A DNA stretch of 64,000 bases from Paenibacillus sp. JJ-223 (GCF_927798175.1 NZ_CAKMMP010000002.1:186001-250000), one strand, 5' to 3'; shown: positions 8,582 to 18,107, counted from the first letter of the stretch. Numbers and translations: made by a program. The notes: generated by a model from the sequence alone, not told the origin.

Positions 8582-9655
8582 TTATTTGCTGTGCATTTTA
8601 AACTCAAGGAACAAGTCGTTGTAGTGGGACAGCATTTTTTTGCCCAGATTATCGTATAATTCCAGCTTGCCCGTCAGCGTCTCGTCCGGATAGAAGCGCT
8701 CATCCCCGGAAATGTCCTCTGGCAGCAGCTTCAAGGCCTCGGCATTCGGCGTGGAATAACCGACATACTCGGCGTTGCGGGCCGCATTCTCGGGATCGAG
8801 CATAAAGTTGATGAACTGGTGTGCCCCGTCGATGTTGCGGGCTGTCTTCGGAATAACCATGTTGTCGAACCACAAGTTCGAGCCTTCTTCAGGCACCACG
8901 TAATCCAGCTTGTCGTTTTCGTCCATGATTTCGGAAGCGTCTCCCGACCACACGAGGCCTACTGCCGCCTCTTCATTGGCAAGCAGCATTTTGATCTCGT
9001 CTCCGACAATCGCCCGCACGTTCGGCGTTAAGGTGGACAATTTGGCCAGAGCCTGCTGCAAGTGGTCCTCATTGGTGTCGTTCAAGGAGTACCCCAGGCT
9101 GTTCAAGCCCATGCCGATGACTTCACGAGCGCCGTCGAGCAGCAAAATCTGGTTTTTGAGCCGGGAATCCCACAGATCGTTCCAGCTGTTAAACGTCAGC
9201 CCATCGACCAACTCGGGATTGTACACGATGCCGACCGTTCCCCAGAAGTACGGGATGGAATAGCGATTATCCTCATCGAACGACAGGTTAAGGAACCGGG
9301 GATCGATGAACTTGAGATTGGGCAGCTTGTTGTGATCGAGCGGGACAAGCAGGTTTTCTTCCTTCATTTTGCTGATCGCGTATTCGGAAGGGATCGCCAC
9401 GTCGAACGTGGTTCCTCCCTGCTCGATCTTCGTCAGCATCGCCTCATTGGAATCGAAGGTCTGGTAGATGACCTTGATGCCCGTTTCCTCTTCAAATTCG
9501 GTCAACAGATCGGGATCGATATAATCGCCCCAGTTATAGATCGTCAACGTGTTGCCGCCGGAATACCCCTGGCTTCGGTTCAAGTAAGATGCCAGGATCA
9601 TCAAGGCAAAGGCCGCAATGAATACCAGCGCAAACGTCCGTACCAGCTGTTTCAT
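8582..9655 (-). CDS. potD: Spermidine/putrescine-binding protein PotD
   Basis: A 357-residue periplasmic-type binding protein of the PotD family, with the opening strand TIYNWGDYIDPDLL and FEEETGIKVIYQTFDSNEAM, then a WGTVGIVYNPE hinge region. It captures polyamines and delivers them to PotBC. The N terminus is one long hydrophobic helix (about residues 5-24) without a lipobox cysteine, so it is probably held by an uncleaved anchor rather than by lipid. It overlaps potC by 4 bases and is the last gene of potABCD, ahead of a strong terminator. Confidence 0.93.
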   Translation of the reverse strand: MKQLVRTFALVFIAAFALMILASYLNRSQGYSGGNTLTIYNWGDYIDPDLLTEFEEETGIKVIYQTFDSNEAMLTKIEQGGTTFDVAIPSEYAISKMKEENLLVPLDHNKLPNLKFIDPRFLNLSFDEDNRYSIPYFWGTVGIVYNPELVDGLTFNSWNDLWDSRLKNQILLLDGAREVIGMGLNSLGYSLNDTNEDHLQQALAKLSTLTPNVRAIVGDEIKMLLANEEAAVGLVWSGDASEIMDENDKLDYVVPEEGSNLWFDNMVIPKTARNIDGAHQFINFMLDPENAARNAEYVGYSTPNAEALKLLPEDISGDERFYPDETLTGKLELYDNLGKKMLSHYNDLFLEFKMHSK

Positions 9656-10458
9656 GGGCGCAGCCCCCTTCCGGCAGGCGTTTTCGCGGCGCGGCGGTTA
9701 ATGAAGTAATACCCGATCACCAGCAGCACCGTCAGCAGGAACAGCAATGTGGACAGCGCATTGATGGATAGGGATACCCCTTGTCTCGCCCTGGAGTAAA
9801 TCTCCACCGAAAGCGTGGAATAACCGTTGCCCGTCACAAAGAACGTAACCGCAAAGTCATCCAGCGAGTAAGTCAGCGCCATGAAAAATCCGGCGAAAAT
9901 GCCTGGTTTCACGTAAGGCAGCACCACTCGCGTCAGCACCTGCCACGAGCCTGCGCCGAGGTCGCGTGCCGCGTCCATCAGCGTTGGGCTCATCTCCTGC
10001 AGCTTAGGCAGTACCATGATGACCACGATCGGCACGCTGAACGCAATGTGCGAAAGCAGGACCGAAGTGAATCCCAGCTTGATGCCGATCATGGTGAACA
10101 GGATCAGGAACGATGCGCCGATAATGACATCCGGACTAACGATCAGCACGTTGTTCAGCGAGAGCAACGTATTTTTCGTCCGTTTGCGACGTACATGATA
10201 GATCGCCAGCGCTCCGGCAATGCCGAGAATCGTTGAAATCGCCGAGGACAACAACGCGATGATGAACGTGTTCAGCACGATGATCAGCAGCCGCGTATCC
10301 GCGAACACTTCCCGGTACCACTCCAAGGTGAAACCCTCGAAGTTCCGCATATGCCCGCCGCTGTTGAATGAATAAAAAATCAGATATGCAATCGGTGCGT
10401 ACAAAATCAGAAACACGATCGTCAAATACAGGTTAGACAGCTTTCCGTTTCTTCCCAC
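9652..10458 (-). CDS. potC: Spermidine/putrescine ABC permease PotC
   Basis: A 268-residue permease with six transmembrane segments and the EAA-loop region (MDAARDLGAGSWQVLTRVVLP, about residues 165-185) that docks with the ATPase. The start is GTG at 10458, preceded by AGGAGG and lying inside the 3' end of potB (26-base overlap). Four-base overlap with potD follows. It forms the membrane channel with PotB. Confidence 0.92.
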   Translation of the reverse strand: MGRNGKLSNLYLTIVFLILYAPIAYLIFYSFNSGGHMRNFEGFTLEWYREVFADTRLLIIVLNTFIIALLSSAISTILGIAGALAIYHVRRKRTKNTLLSLNNVLIVSPDVIIGASFLILFTMIGIKLGFTSVLLSHIAFSVPIVVIMVLPKLQEMSPTLMDAARDLGAGSWQVLTRVVLPYVKPGIFAGFFMALTYSLDDFAVTFFVTGNGYSTLSVEIYSRARQGVSLSINALSTLLFLLTVLLVIGYYFINRRAAKTPAGRGLRP

Positions 10459-11255
10459 CGCGCACCTCCTTCCTGCCAGATCCGGTCAGAAACATGATGA
10501 CTGCCATCGCAATGATCAAAAAGACGGCAATCGTCGAACCCATGCCCCAATCCTGGGTGACGAGAAAATGCTGCTCGATCGCCGTCCCCAGCGTAATGAC
10601 CCGATTCCCCGCGATCAGACGAGTGATCATAAACAGGGACAAAGCTGGAATGAAGACGGCTTGGCAGCCGGATTTCACGCCGCTCAGCGTCAGGGGAAAG
10701 ATGACCCGGCGGAACGTCAGCCAGGACGAAGCCCCCAGATCGCGGGCCGCATAGATCAGCGACGGATTCATTTCTTCCAGCGCATTGAAGATCGGCAAAA
10801 TCATGAACGGAATAAAAATGTAGACCGACACGAATATGAAACTGAAGTCGGTAAACAAAATTTGCTGTGTGCCGATGCCGACCACTTCAAGCAGGGAATT
10901 GGTCAGCCCGTATGTTCCGAACAGGCCGATAAAGGCATATGCCTTGAGCAGCAGGTTGATCCAGCTCGGCAGAATGATCAGCAGCAGCCATAACTGCTTG
11001 TGCTTGGTCCGTGTCAGCAGGTAAGCCGTCGGATAGGATACCAGCAAAGAGAACACGGTGATCAAAAACGCGTACCAGAACGAGCTGAGCGTCATCTTCA
11101 TGTACACTGGCGTAAAAAATTCGGCATAGTTGCCGAGCGTAAAATTCCCTTCAACGTCGAAGAACGAGTAATACACCACGAGCAGCACCGGGGCAACGAC
11201 GAACAATACCATCCATATGACATAGGGAATCAGATACGCATTGCGCGTGCTCGCC

Positions 11256-11266
<11 letters not shown>
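10433..11266 (-). CDS. potB: Spermidine/putrescine ABC permease PotB
   Basis: A 277-residue permease with six predicted transmembrane segments and an EAA-type loop ([21 protein letters not shown]). It starts with ATG 11 bases inside the end of potA, behind AGGAGG. It pairs with PotC in the membrane. The C terminus is rich in Lys and Arg (GGKKRKAV). Confidence 0.92.
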
Positions 11267-12365
<1,099 letters not shown>

Positions 12366-12390
12366 GTCTCGCATCGCCCCCTTAATCTTG

Positions 12391-12421
12391 AGGTTTACCC
12401 TAAGAAACCTTATCCATTATA
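12391..12421 (-). promoter_or_regulatory. Promoter -10 box and palindrome in front of potABCD
   Basis: On the minus strand TATAAT (12421-12416) is followed by a palindrome at 12410-12391: arms AGGTTT and AAACCT around 8 bases. The palindrome covers the expected transcription start, a common place for a repressor site. No good -35 box is visible. A related imperfect palindrome (GGTTAATTTACC, 12453-12464) lies upstream. Confidence 0.45.
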
Positions 12422-12589
12422 CACGACTTTGGTTCAGCCATGTTTCGAATAAGGTTAATTTACCCCATTTTCTTAGGATTGGAAAGGCATTCCGGCACGG
12501 GCTGCCCCTGATGGGCCGGACTCACATACAGACCATAGGAATTCCAAAAATAATTCCAAAAATCGAATCGAACACACGTTCCCAAAAGG

Positions 12590-12605
12590 TATAATATGGT
12601 ATAAT
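12590..12605 (+). promoter_or_regulatory. Tandem -10 boxes in front of a small peptide gene
   Basis: Two consensus TATAAT hexamers, at 12590-12595 and 12600-12605, 10 bases apart. No consensus -35 is evident at 17 bases from either, though both -10 boxes are perfect. They are 65-80 bases upstream of the small gene. Confidence 0.55.
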
Positions 12606-12669
12606 GGATGGGACGAAGCATCCGGTGGTACTACGTCACGGCGAAGATGCCCTGAGAGGGGGTGACGCT

Positions 12670-12798
12670 GTGTCGCTTGATCTTTTGGTGAAAATGCTGG
12701 ACGTGCTGCTCAAACTGGTCGGTATTTCGGCCGGTTTGCAAACGTTAATCGGTCCGCGGAAGAAAACACGCAAAGTCAAGAAAAACCACCGGCAATAG
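12670..12798 (+). CDS. Putative 42-residue amphipathic basic peptide
   Basis: Starts with GTG at 12670 behind AGAGGGGGTGA (spacing about 5). Residues 2-27 (SLDLLVKMLDVLLKLVG..) make one amphipathic or membrane-seeking helix, and the last 15 are strongly basic (RKKTRKVKK..). I do not recognise a family. Tandem TATAAT boxes lie just upstream, and a 13-bp terminator stem begins within the last codons, so the unit of about 200 bases looks self-contained. The size and shape recall type I toxins and phenol-soluble peptides, but no antisense RNA promoter is seen. An upstream in-frame ATG (12604) would sit on the promoter and is unlikely. Confidence 0.5.
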   Translation: MSLDLLVKMLDVLLKLVGISAGLQTLIGPRKKTRKVKKNHRQ

Positions 12799-12824
12799 GT
12801 TGGAGCCCCACCCGGTGGTTTTTC
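12780..12824 (+). terminator. Terminator overlapping the end of the small peptide gene
   Basis: Arms GAAAAACCACCGG (12780-12792) and CCGGTGGTTTTTC (12812-12824), a 13-pair stem with T5 on the plus strand and, read the other way, T5 on the minus strand. Confidence 0.8.
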
Positions 12825-12872
12825 AGTGAAGTGTCGAAATCTCGCCGTGGTTGCCCACCGGCCGACTTTGTC

Positions 12873-12908
12873 AACATCCGCGATGTTCCCGCATCGCGGA
12901 TGTTTTAT
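12873..12908 (+). terminator. Second terminator-like hairpin behind the small peptide gene
   Basis: A perfect 13-pair stem, AACATCCGCGATG and CATCGCGGATGTT, with a 6-base loop and TTTTA following on the plus strand. The rest of 12799-13108 has no gene; TTGACG at 13014 with TATGTA at 13036 is a weak promoter candidate for the MFS gene. Confidence 0.65.
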
Positions 12909-13108
12909 GCTGCTACGGTTCTTATAGCACCAGTATACCACAATCGAAACGATGGGAACCATTCAAAACCGATCTCGACCGCGCCGTTGATGCCAGTATT
13001 CTGATTTGGCCGATTGACGCATATGATGTCGGGGATATGTAAATATGTGTGCAAGGGAACGGTCTGAACGCATGGAGTGAATTTCCGTACTGCGGAAAGG
13101 AGGCACCT

Positions 13109-14389
13109 ATGGATCTTCGCCGTAATTTGCCGTTATTAATCGTGGTCTGTTTTCTCAGCCAGATGGGAGGATTCATGATTCTCCCCCTGTTTCCGCTGTT
13201 TATTGATGGATTGGGGTTGTCCAGCTGGACGATGGGAATCATCTTTGCCATGTTTTATGTCGGGAAAGTCATCGGAGGCATGCCCGCTGCCGGGTTGTAT
13301 CGAAAAACGGGTGGCAAAACGTCGCTCATCCTCATGCTGCTGATGCTCGCGCTCTGCATGGCCGGCTTCGCCATGGCCTCCTCGGCCCTGCTGCTCGGCC
13401 TGCTGCGGCTGCTGCAAGGGCTTGCTTCTACCGGGCTTACCGTCACGGTGCGTTCGATCATCGGTGATGGCGGCAGCGAGCACAATCGCGGGCTGTACAA
13501 TGGCTATATCAGCAGCAGCGAGGGTGGCGGCATGGTGCTCGGCCCGGTCGTCAGCGGCTGGCTGGCGCTGCATTTTCCGCCTTCCGTGCCCTTTTGGCTG
13601 GTCACGGTTTGCTGCCTGGTCGCCATGCTTGCCGCCATGGCTATACGCAACACAACAACAAGTTCTAAGGCTGACGCCGGATCATCGTCCAAAGAGGACG
13701 CTGCCATGCAATCCGCCGCCGCTTCCCCGTCCCCTGCCTCCTTTACGGAAGCCGATGAAAGTGCCAACCGGGCTGGACTCCGCGGCGAGCTTACACCCGG
13801 CCAGCAGCTGTTCGGTTATAGCCTGGTGCATTTTCTGGAAATGTGTGCATATGCCGTCTTCTTGACCTATTTTGCACTCTATGCGACCCATATCATGCAA
13901 TGGAACTCCTTCTCCATCAGCCTGGCCTTTACGGTCGTAGGCATTTCAACCTTGGCCGCAGCGCCGCTGGCAGGTTATCTCTCGGATCGCATGGGAGACC
14001 GCCTGCTGCTCTGCATGCTGGGCATGCTGTTCATCGGGGTGGAGGTCGCTGTGTTCCTGACGACATCGTCGTATGTCTGGGTATATCTCGGCATGCTGAT
14101 CGGCGGAGTCGGCGGGGCATGTTATATGGACTCCTTTTTCGCGCACATCGGCGATCATATTCCGGAGACTGGCCGCAGTGAAGCCATCGGCAAAATCGTC
14201 TCCCTTGCTGAGATCGGCTCCATCGTCTCCCCGTTGATTGCAGCGCTGCTGGCGGAAGCCGGATCGCTGTACGCCGTCTTTTGGTTCAACCTCGCACTCA
14301 TTGGTGCGGCGATCACCGTGCAAGCCTTCATGCGCAAGCAGCTTCGCACCGAACATTTGTCGTCCGAGAATGTACGCAGCAAACAATAA
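13109..14389 (+). CDS. MFS transporter
   Basis: A 426-residue protein with 12 predicted transmembrane helices in two bundles, separated by a Ser/Ala-rich hydrophilic loop of about 55 residues. The conserved loop between helices 2 and 3 contains GLYRKTGGK in place of the classic GxLaDrxGrk, and the second half contains GYLSDRMGDR. ATG at 13109 is chosen for its GGAAAGGAGG. The family exports or imports small solutes with protons; this one resembles multidrug-type members but the substrate cannot be stated. It converges on the Nudix gene with a 46-base gap. Confidence 0.88.
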   Translation: MDLRRNLPLLIVVCFLSQMGGFMILPLFPLFIDGLGLSSWTMGIIFAMFYVGKVIGGMPAAGLYRKTGGKTSLILMLLMLALCMAGFAMASSALLLGLLRLLQGLASTGLTVTVRSIIGDGGSEHNRGLYNGYISSSEGGGMVLGPVVSGWLALHFPPSVPFWLVTVCCLVAMLAAMAIRNTTTSSKADAGSSSKEDAAMQSAAASPSPASFTEADESANRAGLRGELTPGQQLFGYSLVHFLEMCAYAVFLTYFALYATHIMQWNSFSISLAFTVVGISTLAAAPLAGYLSDRMGDRLLLCMLGMLFIGVEVAVFLTTSSYVWVYLGMLIGGVGGACYMDSFFAHIGDHIPETGRSEAIGKIVSLAEIGSIVSPLIAALLAEAGSLYAVFWFNLALIGAAITVQAFMRKQLRTEHLSSENVRSKQ

Positions 14390-14435
14390 AATTTGACTCA
14401 AAGGAGACCAAAATCCGTCCTTCTTGAATGGATCG

Positions 14436-14903
14436 TTAGCCATTTTGAATGAGCGCGGCGATTTGCCCTGCGTGCTCGGCTATTTTGCTGCGCAGAAAGG
14501 GATCTGTCTTCTCAGGCAAAGCCGACGGATGGAAAAACATCGCTTCGAGAACTTCCACCCCATCCGGCCTTAGCTCACCCTCGTATTCGGTGCAGACGTA
14601 GCCGATCACCACATTGGAGTACACGTGGCCGTTCCGCAGCTTGGTATATAAATCTTTGCCCGAAAACACGCCGTACAACCGCAGCCGCCCTAGCTCGATC
14701 CCCAATTCTTCCCTGACTTCGCGCATGGCGCATTCCTCGGCGGATTCGTCCAGTTCCATGCATCCCCCCGGCACGCCCCAAGTATCATCGACATGGCGCA
14801 CCAGCAAAATTTCCCCGGCCGGATTGAGGATCAGCACACTTGGCCTTACCAGAATGAGCGGCGCATTGCCGATTCGTTCACGCAAAGACTCGACATATCC
14901 CAT
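14436..14903 (-). CDS. Nudix hydrolase
   Basis: A 155-residue protein with a complete Nudix box, GG-x5-ES..EE-x2-REVREELGI (about residues 46-70), which binds Mg2+ and cleaves nucleoside diphosphates linked to another group. The N-terminal strand VRPSVLILNPAGEILLVRH is typical of the broad ADP-ribose/NTP clade, so the substrate is open. AAGGAG precedes the ATG. No operon partner is seen. Confidence 0.9.
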   Translation of the reverse strand: MGYVESLRERIGNAPLILVRPSVLILNPAGEILLVRHVDDTWGVPGGCMELDESAEECAMREVREELGIELGRLRLYGVFSGKDLYTKLRNGHVYSNVVIGYVCTEYEGELRPDGVEVLEAMFFHPSALPEKTDPFLRSKIAEHAGQIAALIQNG

Positions 14904-15005
14904 TTTCGGACATCTCCTTATTATGTGAAGTTATGGAGTAAGTATAGTTCCGGAAAATCACCCAATAAAGAGAAAAGAATAGAGAATACATTTCCTATTT
15001 TCGGT

Positions 15006-15044
15006 AAAAAAAACCCGTTCGCATCACCTTAGTGGGCAAACGGG
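15006..15044 (-). terminator. Terminator overlapping the nos stop codon
   Basis: On the minus strand the last codons of nos form CCCGTTTGC paired with GCGAACGGG, followed by eight T (15013-15006). The stop codon lies in the loop region. Confidence 0.8.
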
Positions 15045-16195
15045 CATTTCATCGGGGCGTCGCCAAAAGCTGCAGCTTGGCAGGAATACGCCTTCTCCTG
15101 ATAAAAAAAATTGGGCTTCACGAGTTTGTTGCGATACGGCTTATGGAAAATATGCGTCGTTGCAGGCGACACAGGCGGAATAAGCCAAGTCCAGTCGCCG
15201 GTCAGCTCGCGTCCCTCCTGGGATTCCCGCTGCTCGAACAAGGCAAACTGCGAAGCCGCCGTGTGATGGTCCACGATGCTGACGCCCGCCTTCTTGAACG
15301 AATGCAGCACGGCTGCATTGAGCTCCACCAGTGCCCGATCCTTCCATAGCGTCGTTTCGCTCGACGTGTCCATGCCAAGCGCCTTCGCGACTTCAGGCAG
15401 CTTGTTGTACCGGAATGGATCGGCGAGATTGCGCGCGCCGATCTCCGTTCCCATGTACCACCCGTTGAACGGTGCCGCCGGATAGGAAATGCCCCCGATT
15501 TCCAGACGCATGTCGGCAATCATCGGCACGCCGTACCAGCGCAAGCCCAAATGGGCCATCTCTGGCCGGTCCGGATGCTCGATGCGCACTTCCACGATAT
15601 CCTCCCCCGGCACCTCGAACCATTCGGGGTCCTGTCCATCCGATTGAATAATGATCGGCAACACATCATATGGGGTGCCCGCCCCTTGCCAACCCAGGGA
15701 CATCGCCACTTCAGTCATCTCCACTGAAGCCGGGTCGCCCACGATGCCATTCTCCGTTTCGTATCCGGCATACCGGATCAACTGATGATTCCAGATCCGC
15801 AAGGGAGCGCCTTGAGGCCCTTCCGGCGCCATAACCGTGATCATCGGAATGACCTTGCCGCCATTCGATGCCGTCCGGATATGGTTAAGGATGGCCTCGG
15901 CTGCTTGAGCGGCCGTATCGATCTCGCGCGCATCCACGATGCGCAGCTTGTCCCAGAACAGGCGGCCGATGCAGCGGTTGCTGTTCCGCCATGCCATTTT
16001 GCAGCCATGCTCCAGCTCTTCCTTCGTGTGCGTGTACATGCCTGTGGCCGCGATGTCGCCCAGCACGACAACAAGCCGGGCCTCCGCGACTTCGCGCGTG
16101 TGGCCCAGCTCTTCATAACATGTATATATAAACCGTTCCGCTTCCTGTTTCAGCTCTTCCGGGTCTGTCCGCATTGTCCATAACCACCCATCCAT
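15029..16195 (-). CDS. nos: Bacterial nitric oxide synthase oxygenase
   Basis: A 388-residue oxygenase-only NOS, which makes NO from arginine using haem and a pterin with electrons from general reductases. The haem-thiolate cysteine is in WRNSNRCIGRLFW (about residues 70-82), and the arginine-binding glutamate region is in PFNGWYMGTEIGARN. No reductase domain is present, as in Bacillus NOS. The C terminus runs on to MKCPFAH, slightly past the usual end. The gene stands alone between the Nudix gene and dps. In Bacillus, NO from NOS protects against oxidants and antibiotics, which suits the neighbouring Dps gene. Confidence 0.96.
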   Translation of the reverse strand: MDGWLWTMRTDPEELKQEAERFIYTCYEELGHTREVAEARLVVVLGDIAATGMYTHTKEELEHGCKMAWRNSNRCIGRLFWDKLRIVDAREIDTAAQAAEAILNHIRTASNGGKVIPMITVMAPEGPQGAPLRIWNHQLIRYAGYETENGIVGDPASVEMTEVAMSLGWQGAGTPYDVLPIIIQSDGQDPEWFEVPGEDIVEVRIEHPDRPEMAHLGLRWYGVPMIADMRLEIGGISYPAAPFNGWYMGTEIGARNLADPFRYNKLPEVAKALGMDTSSETTLWKDRALVELNAAVLHSFKKAGVSIVDHHTAASQFALFEQRESQEGRELTGDWTWLIPPVSPATTHIFHKPYRNKLVKPNFFYQEKAYSCQAAAFGDAPMKCPFAH

Positions 16196-16301
16196 ACGAC
16201 TAGAATGCCATCATTATACGGCAAGCCCACCGGATTTGTAAGCGAACGGGCATTTTGTTCACGGACTCTACATATCGTTGTCAGGATGCAGGCAACCTTG
16301 A

Positions 16302-16778
16302 TTATTTGCCCAGAAAAGCATTCAGCATCCAGATTTCTTTTTCCAGTCCAGCCGTGAAGCCGATCAGCATATCTTCGGTTGCGTTATCCACGGCTTCGCC
16401 TGCAGCTTCAATGCCTTCGTGAATGACCGACACCATGGTCCGGAGATCAGCAACGACGGCCTCCACCATTTGCTCTGCGGTTGGTTGTCCAGCCGCTTCT
16501 TCGATTGGCGAAAGGCTCAACTGCTCACTGAGCGTAGCTACGGGGCTGCCGCCAATCGCCAGCAAACGCTCGGCAACCTCGTCCATGTTGGCGGTCGCCA
16601 GGTTGTACAATTCTTCGAATTTGCCATGCAGGGTGAAGAAATGAGGACCTTTCACATACCAGTGAAAGTTGTGCAGTTTAGTATACAATACGGACCAGCC
16701 TGCGATTTGGCGGTTCAGTACGTTGTGAAGTTCGGTCATGCGTGCGTTGAATGTGTTGTTGGTTTGAATTGTGCTCAT
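16302..16778 (-). CDS. dps: Dps family DNA-protection/ferritin-like protein
   Basis: A 158-residue four-helix protein of the Dps family. The ferroxidase residues are visible in LHNFHWYVKGPHFFTLHGKFEELY (His, His, Asp/Glu pattern, residues about 35-58) and DEVAERLLAIGG. It forms a dodecamer that stores iron and removes peroxide. AAAGGGGAT lies before the ATG. Its upstream region of 399 bases holds a Fur/PerR-type box at 16942-16958 and a repeat element in the leader, so control by peroxide or iron is likely. No clear terminator follows. Confidence 0.95.
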   Translation of the reverse strand: MSTIQTNNTFNARMTELHNVLNRQIAGWSVLYTKLHNFHWYVKGPHFFTLHGKFEELYNLATANMDEVAERLLAIGGSPVATLSEQLSLSPIEEAAGQPTAEQMVEAVVADLRTMVSVIHEGIEAAGEAVDNATEDMLIGFTAGLEKEIWMLNAFLGK

Positions 16779-16835
16779 GGATTATATCCCCTTTCGGAAT
16801 GTAGAATTTAAGTGTTTATATAAGTTGATTCGTTA

Positions 16836-16903
16836 GTTACACCCGGTTACTCCGATTGCATCCCATCTCCAGAATGGTTCTGCATTCTCCGTTAATGTGT
16901 AAC
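16836..16903. repeat. Dispersed intergenic element, copy 1 (dps leader)
   Basis: A 68-base element bounded by the inverted 7-mers GTTACAC (16836) and GTGTAAC (16897). Inside, TCCGAT (16851), an 18-base block at 16866-16883 and CGTTAATGTGT (16890-16900) match the element at 46996-47147 in order and orientation: 17 of 18 bases in the main block and 10 of 11 in the last. It lies in the untranslated leader of dps, opposite in orientation to the gene. Confidence 0.6.
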
Positions 16904-16941
16904 ATATTCAATCAATTTATATTCATTTTTAACTTCTTTAA

Positions 16942-16958
16942 TTTAGACTTAATCTAAA
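16942..16958. promoter_or_regulatory. Fur/PerR-type operator upstream of dps
   Basis: TTTAGA and TCTAAA arms around 5 bases, matching the 15-base PerR/Fur box pattern in arm positions. It is about 165 bases before the dps start and overlaps the region where a -35 box for TATAAA on the minus strand would lie. PerR is the usual Dps (MrgA) regulator in Bacillales. No gene lies between 16779 and 17177. Confidence 0.5.
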
Positions 16959-17082
16959 TCTTGTTTTAATTATATCATCGGGTAGTCACTTTGAAAACCC
17001 CTTTGCCATTTCTTGCAAATGAAGATTTCATGAAGCGGCCTTCATCTTCTGGTCGTATACATAAAATCAAGCAAATGCACAG

Positions 17083-17130
17083 AAAAGCCCTGATTCCGTG
17101 GGTCCATACGGACCAACATCGTTTCAGGGC
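17083..17130 (-). terminator. Intrinsic terminator behind the HAD gene
   Basis: Outer arms GCCCTGA and TCAGGGC with an inner GGTCC/GGACC hairpin, followed by T4 on the minus strand. It is 48 bases past the HAD stop codon. Confidence 0.7.
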
Positions 17131-17177
17131 CTTCATGCAAAGAAGACTTCTTATTTAACCCTATGAAATGGGAGCAG

Positions 17178-17927
17178 CTATAACACCCGCGCTGGGGATA
17201 ATACCCCTTTCAGTATCCGTTCAATTTCCTCATAGTTATGCGCCACGTAATGCGCCTGATGATCCGATTCCGGTTCGGCCTGGCGATGATTGAACCAGAT
17301 CACCTGCCAACCGGCATCGACTGCGCCCACGACATCGTTCCGCCAAGAGTCTCCGATATAAAAGCTGTTGCGTGCCTCGGTCCCCGTCTGTTTGCTCACA
17401 TGCTCGAACAAACGGCGGTCCGGCTTGGCATAGCCGATCGTCCCCGAGATGAAAATACGCTCTCTCGGAATCACGTCTCGCACCTTCAGTGCCTCAAGCT
17501 TGCGCTCCTGATGCGCACCTTCGCCGTTGGTAATCAAACCGACAAAATAGCCTTCCTCCATCAATTCATGCATCAGAGCATACGCTCCATCAAACGGTTG
17601 AATGTGGAACTGGCGACCCAAATACCGCTCCTGGAGTGCAGCAGCCTGTTCAGGTTCTACCGCAATCCCGAACTCTTTCAGCATCAGCTCAAAACGCCGA
17701 CGGCGCATCCGCTCCACCGCTTCCGGCTCCGGCACGGCGGATAGCCCTTCCTGATCGGAAAGCCAGTCGCTGTAATAACGAAAACGGTGGTATGCCTCCG
17801 CATAAGGAAAATCGTCAGGCAGCCCGATGACTTCCTGCAGCGCTCCCCGCAGCGGCTGTAAATGATCGTACAGTGTATCGTCCACGTCGAAAAAGATCGC
17901 TTTTTTCTCTGGTTCCATTAACGTCAT
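17178..17927 (-). CDS. HAD family hydrolase
   Basis: A 249-residue haloacid-dehalogenase phosphatase. Motif I DVDDTLYD (nucleophile Asp) is at residues about 12-19, motif II is in LITNGEGAHQ, motif III Lys is in GYAKPDRRLFEH and motif IV is IGDSWRNDVVGA. The helical cap between motifs I and II is of the C1 type, as in YfnB/YjjG-like nucleotidases. The ATG at 17927 lies 3 bases after GGGAGG; the ATG at 17918 is the alternative. Substrate unknown; single gene. Confidence 0.9.
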   Translation of the reverse strand: MTLMEPEKKAIFFDVDDTLYDHLQPLRGALQEVIGLPDDFPYAEAYHRFRYYSDWLSDQEGLSAVPEPEAVERMRRRRFELMLKEFGIAVEPEQAAALQERYLGRQFHIQPFDGAYALMHELMEEGYFVGLITNGEGAHQERKLEALKVRDVIPRERIFISGTIGYAKPDRRLFEHVSKQTGTEARNSFYIGDSWRNDVVGAVDAGWQVIWFNHRQAEPESDHQAHYVAHNYEEIERILKGVLSPARVL

Positions 17928-18067
17928 CTCCCTCCCACTTCTCATCCACGAAATGTAGCTATGATACCATATCCGCACAAGGATGTTGATATCTCACTCC
18001 AACCAACGCTTGAAACTCCTATGGCAAATGCCCTGATGTCCTTGCTGTTCCTCTCCAAACAAAACAT

Positions 18068-18107
18068 AAAAAGACATACGCACTCTCTCCAAAAGAGAAT
18101 GCATATG
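18068..18107 (-). terminator. Terminator of the purine operon
   Basis: On the minus strand a stem of about 13 pairs (CATATGCATTCTC with GAGAGAGTGCGTATG, some wobble) with a T4 loop, followed by TCTTTTT. It lies 10 bases behind the adenine deaminase stop. Confidence 0.8.

Noticed and set aside
12846-12874. TTGACA on the minus strand next to the second hairpin, a possible antisense-RNA promoter for a type I toxin system.
   Set aside because: No -10-like sequence lies 16-18 bases downstream.
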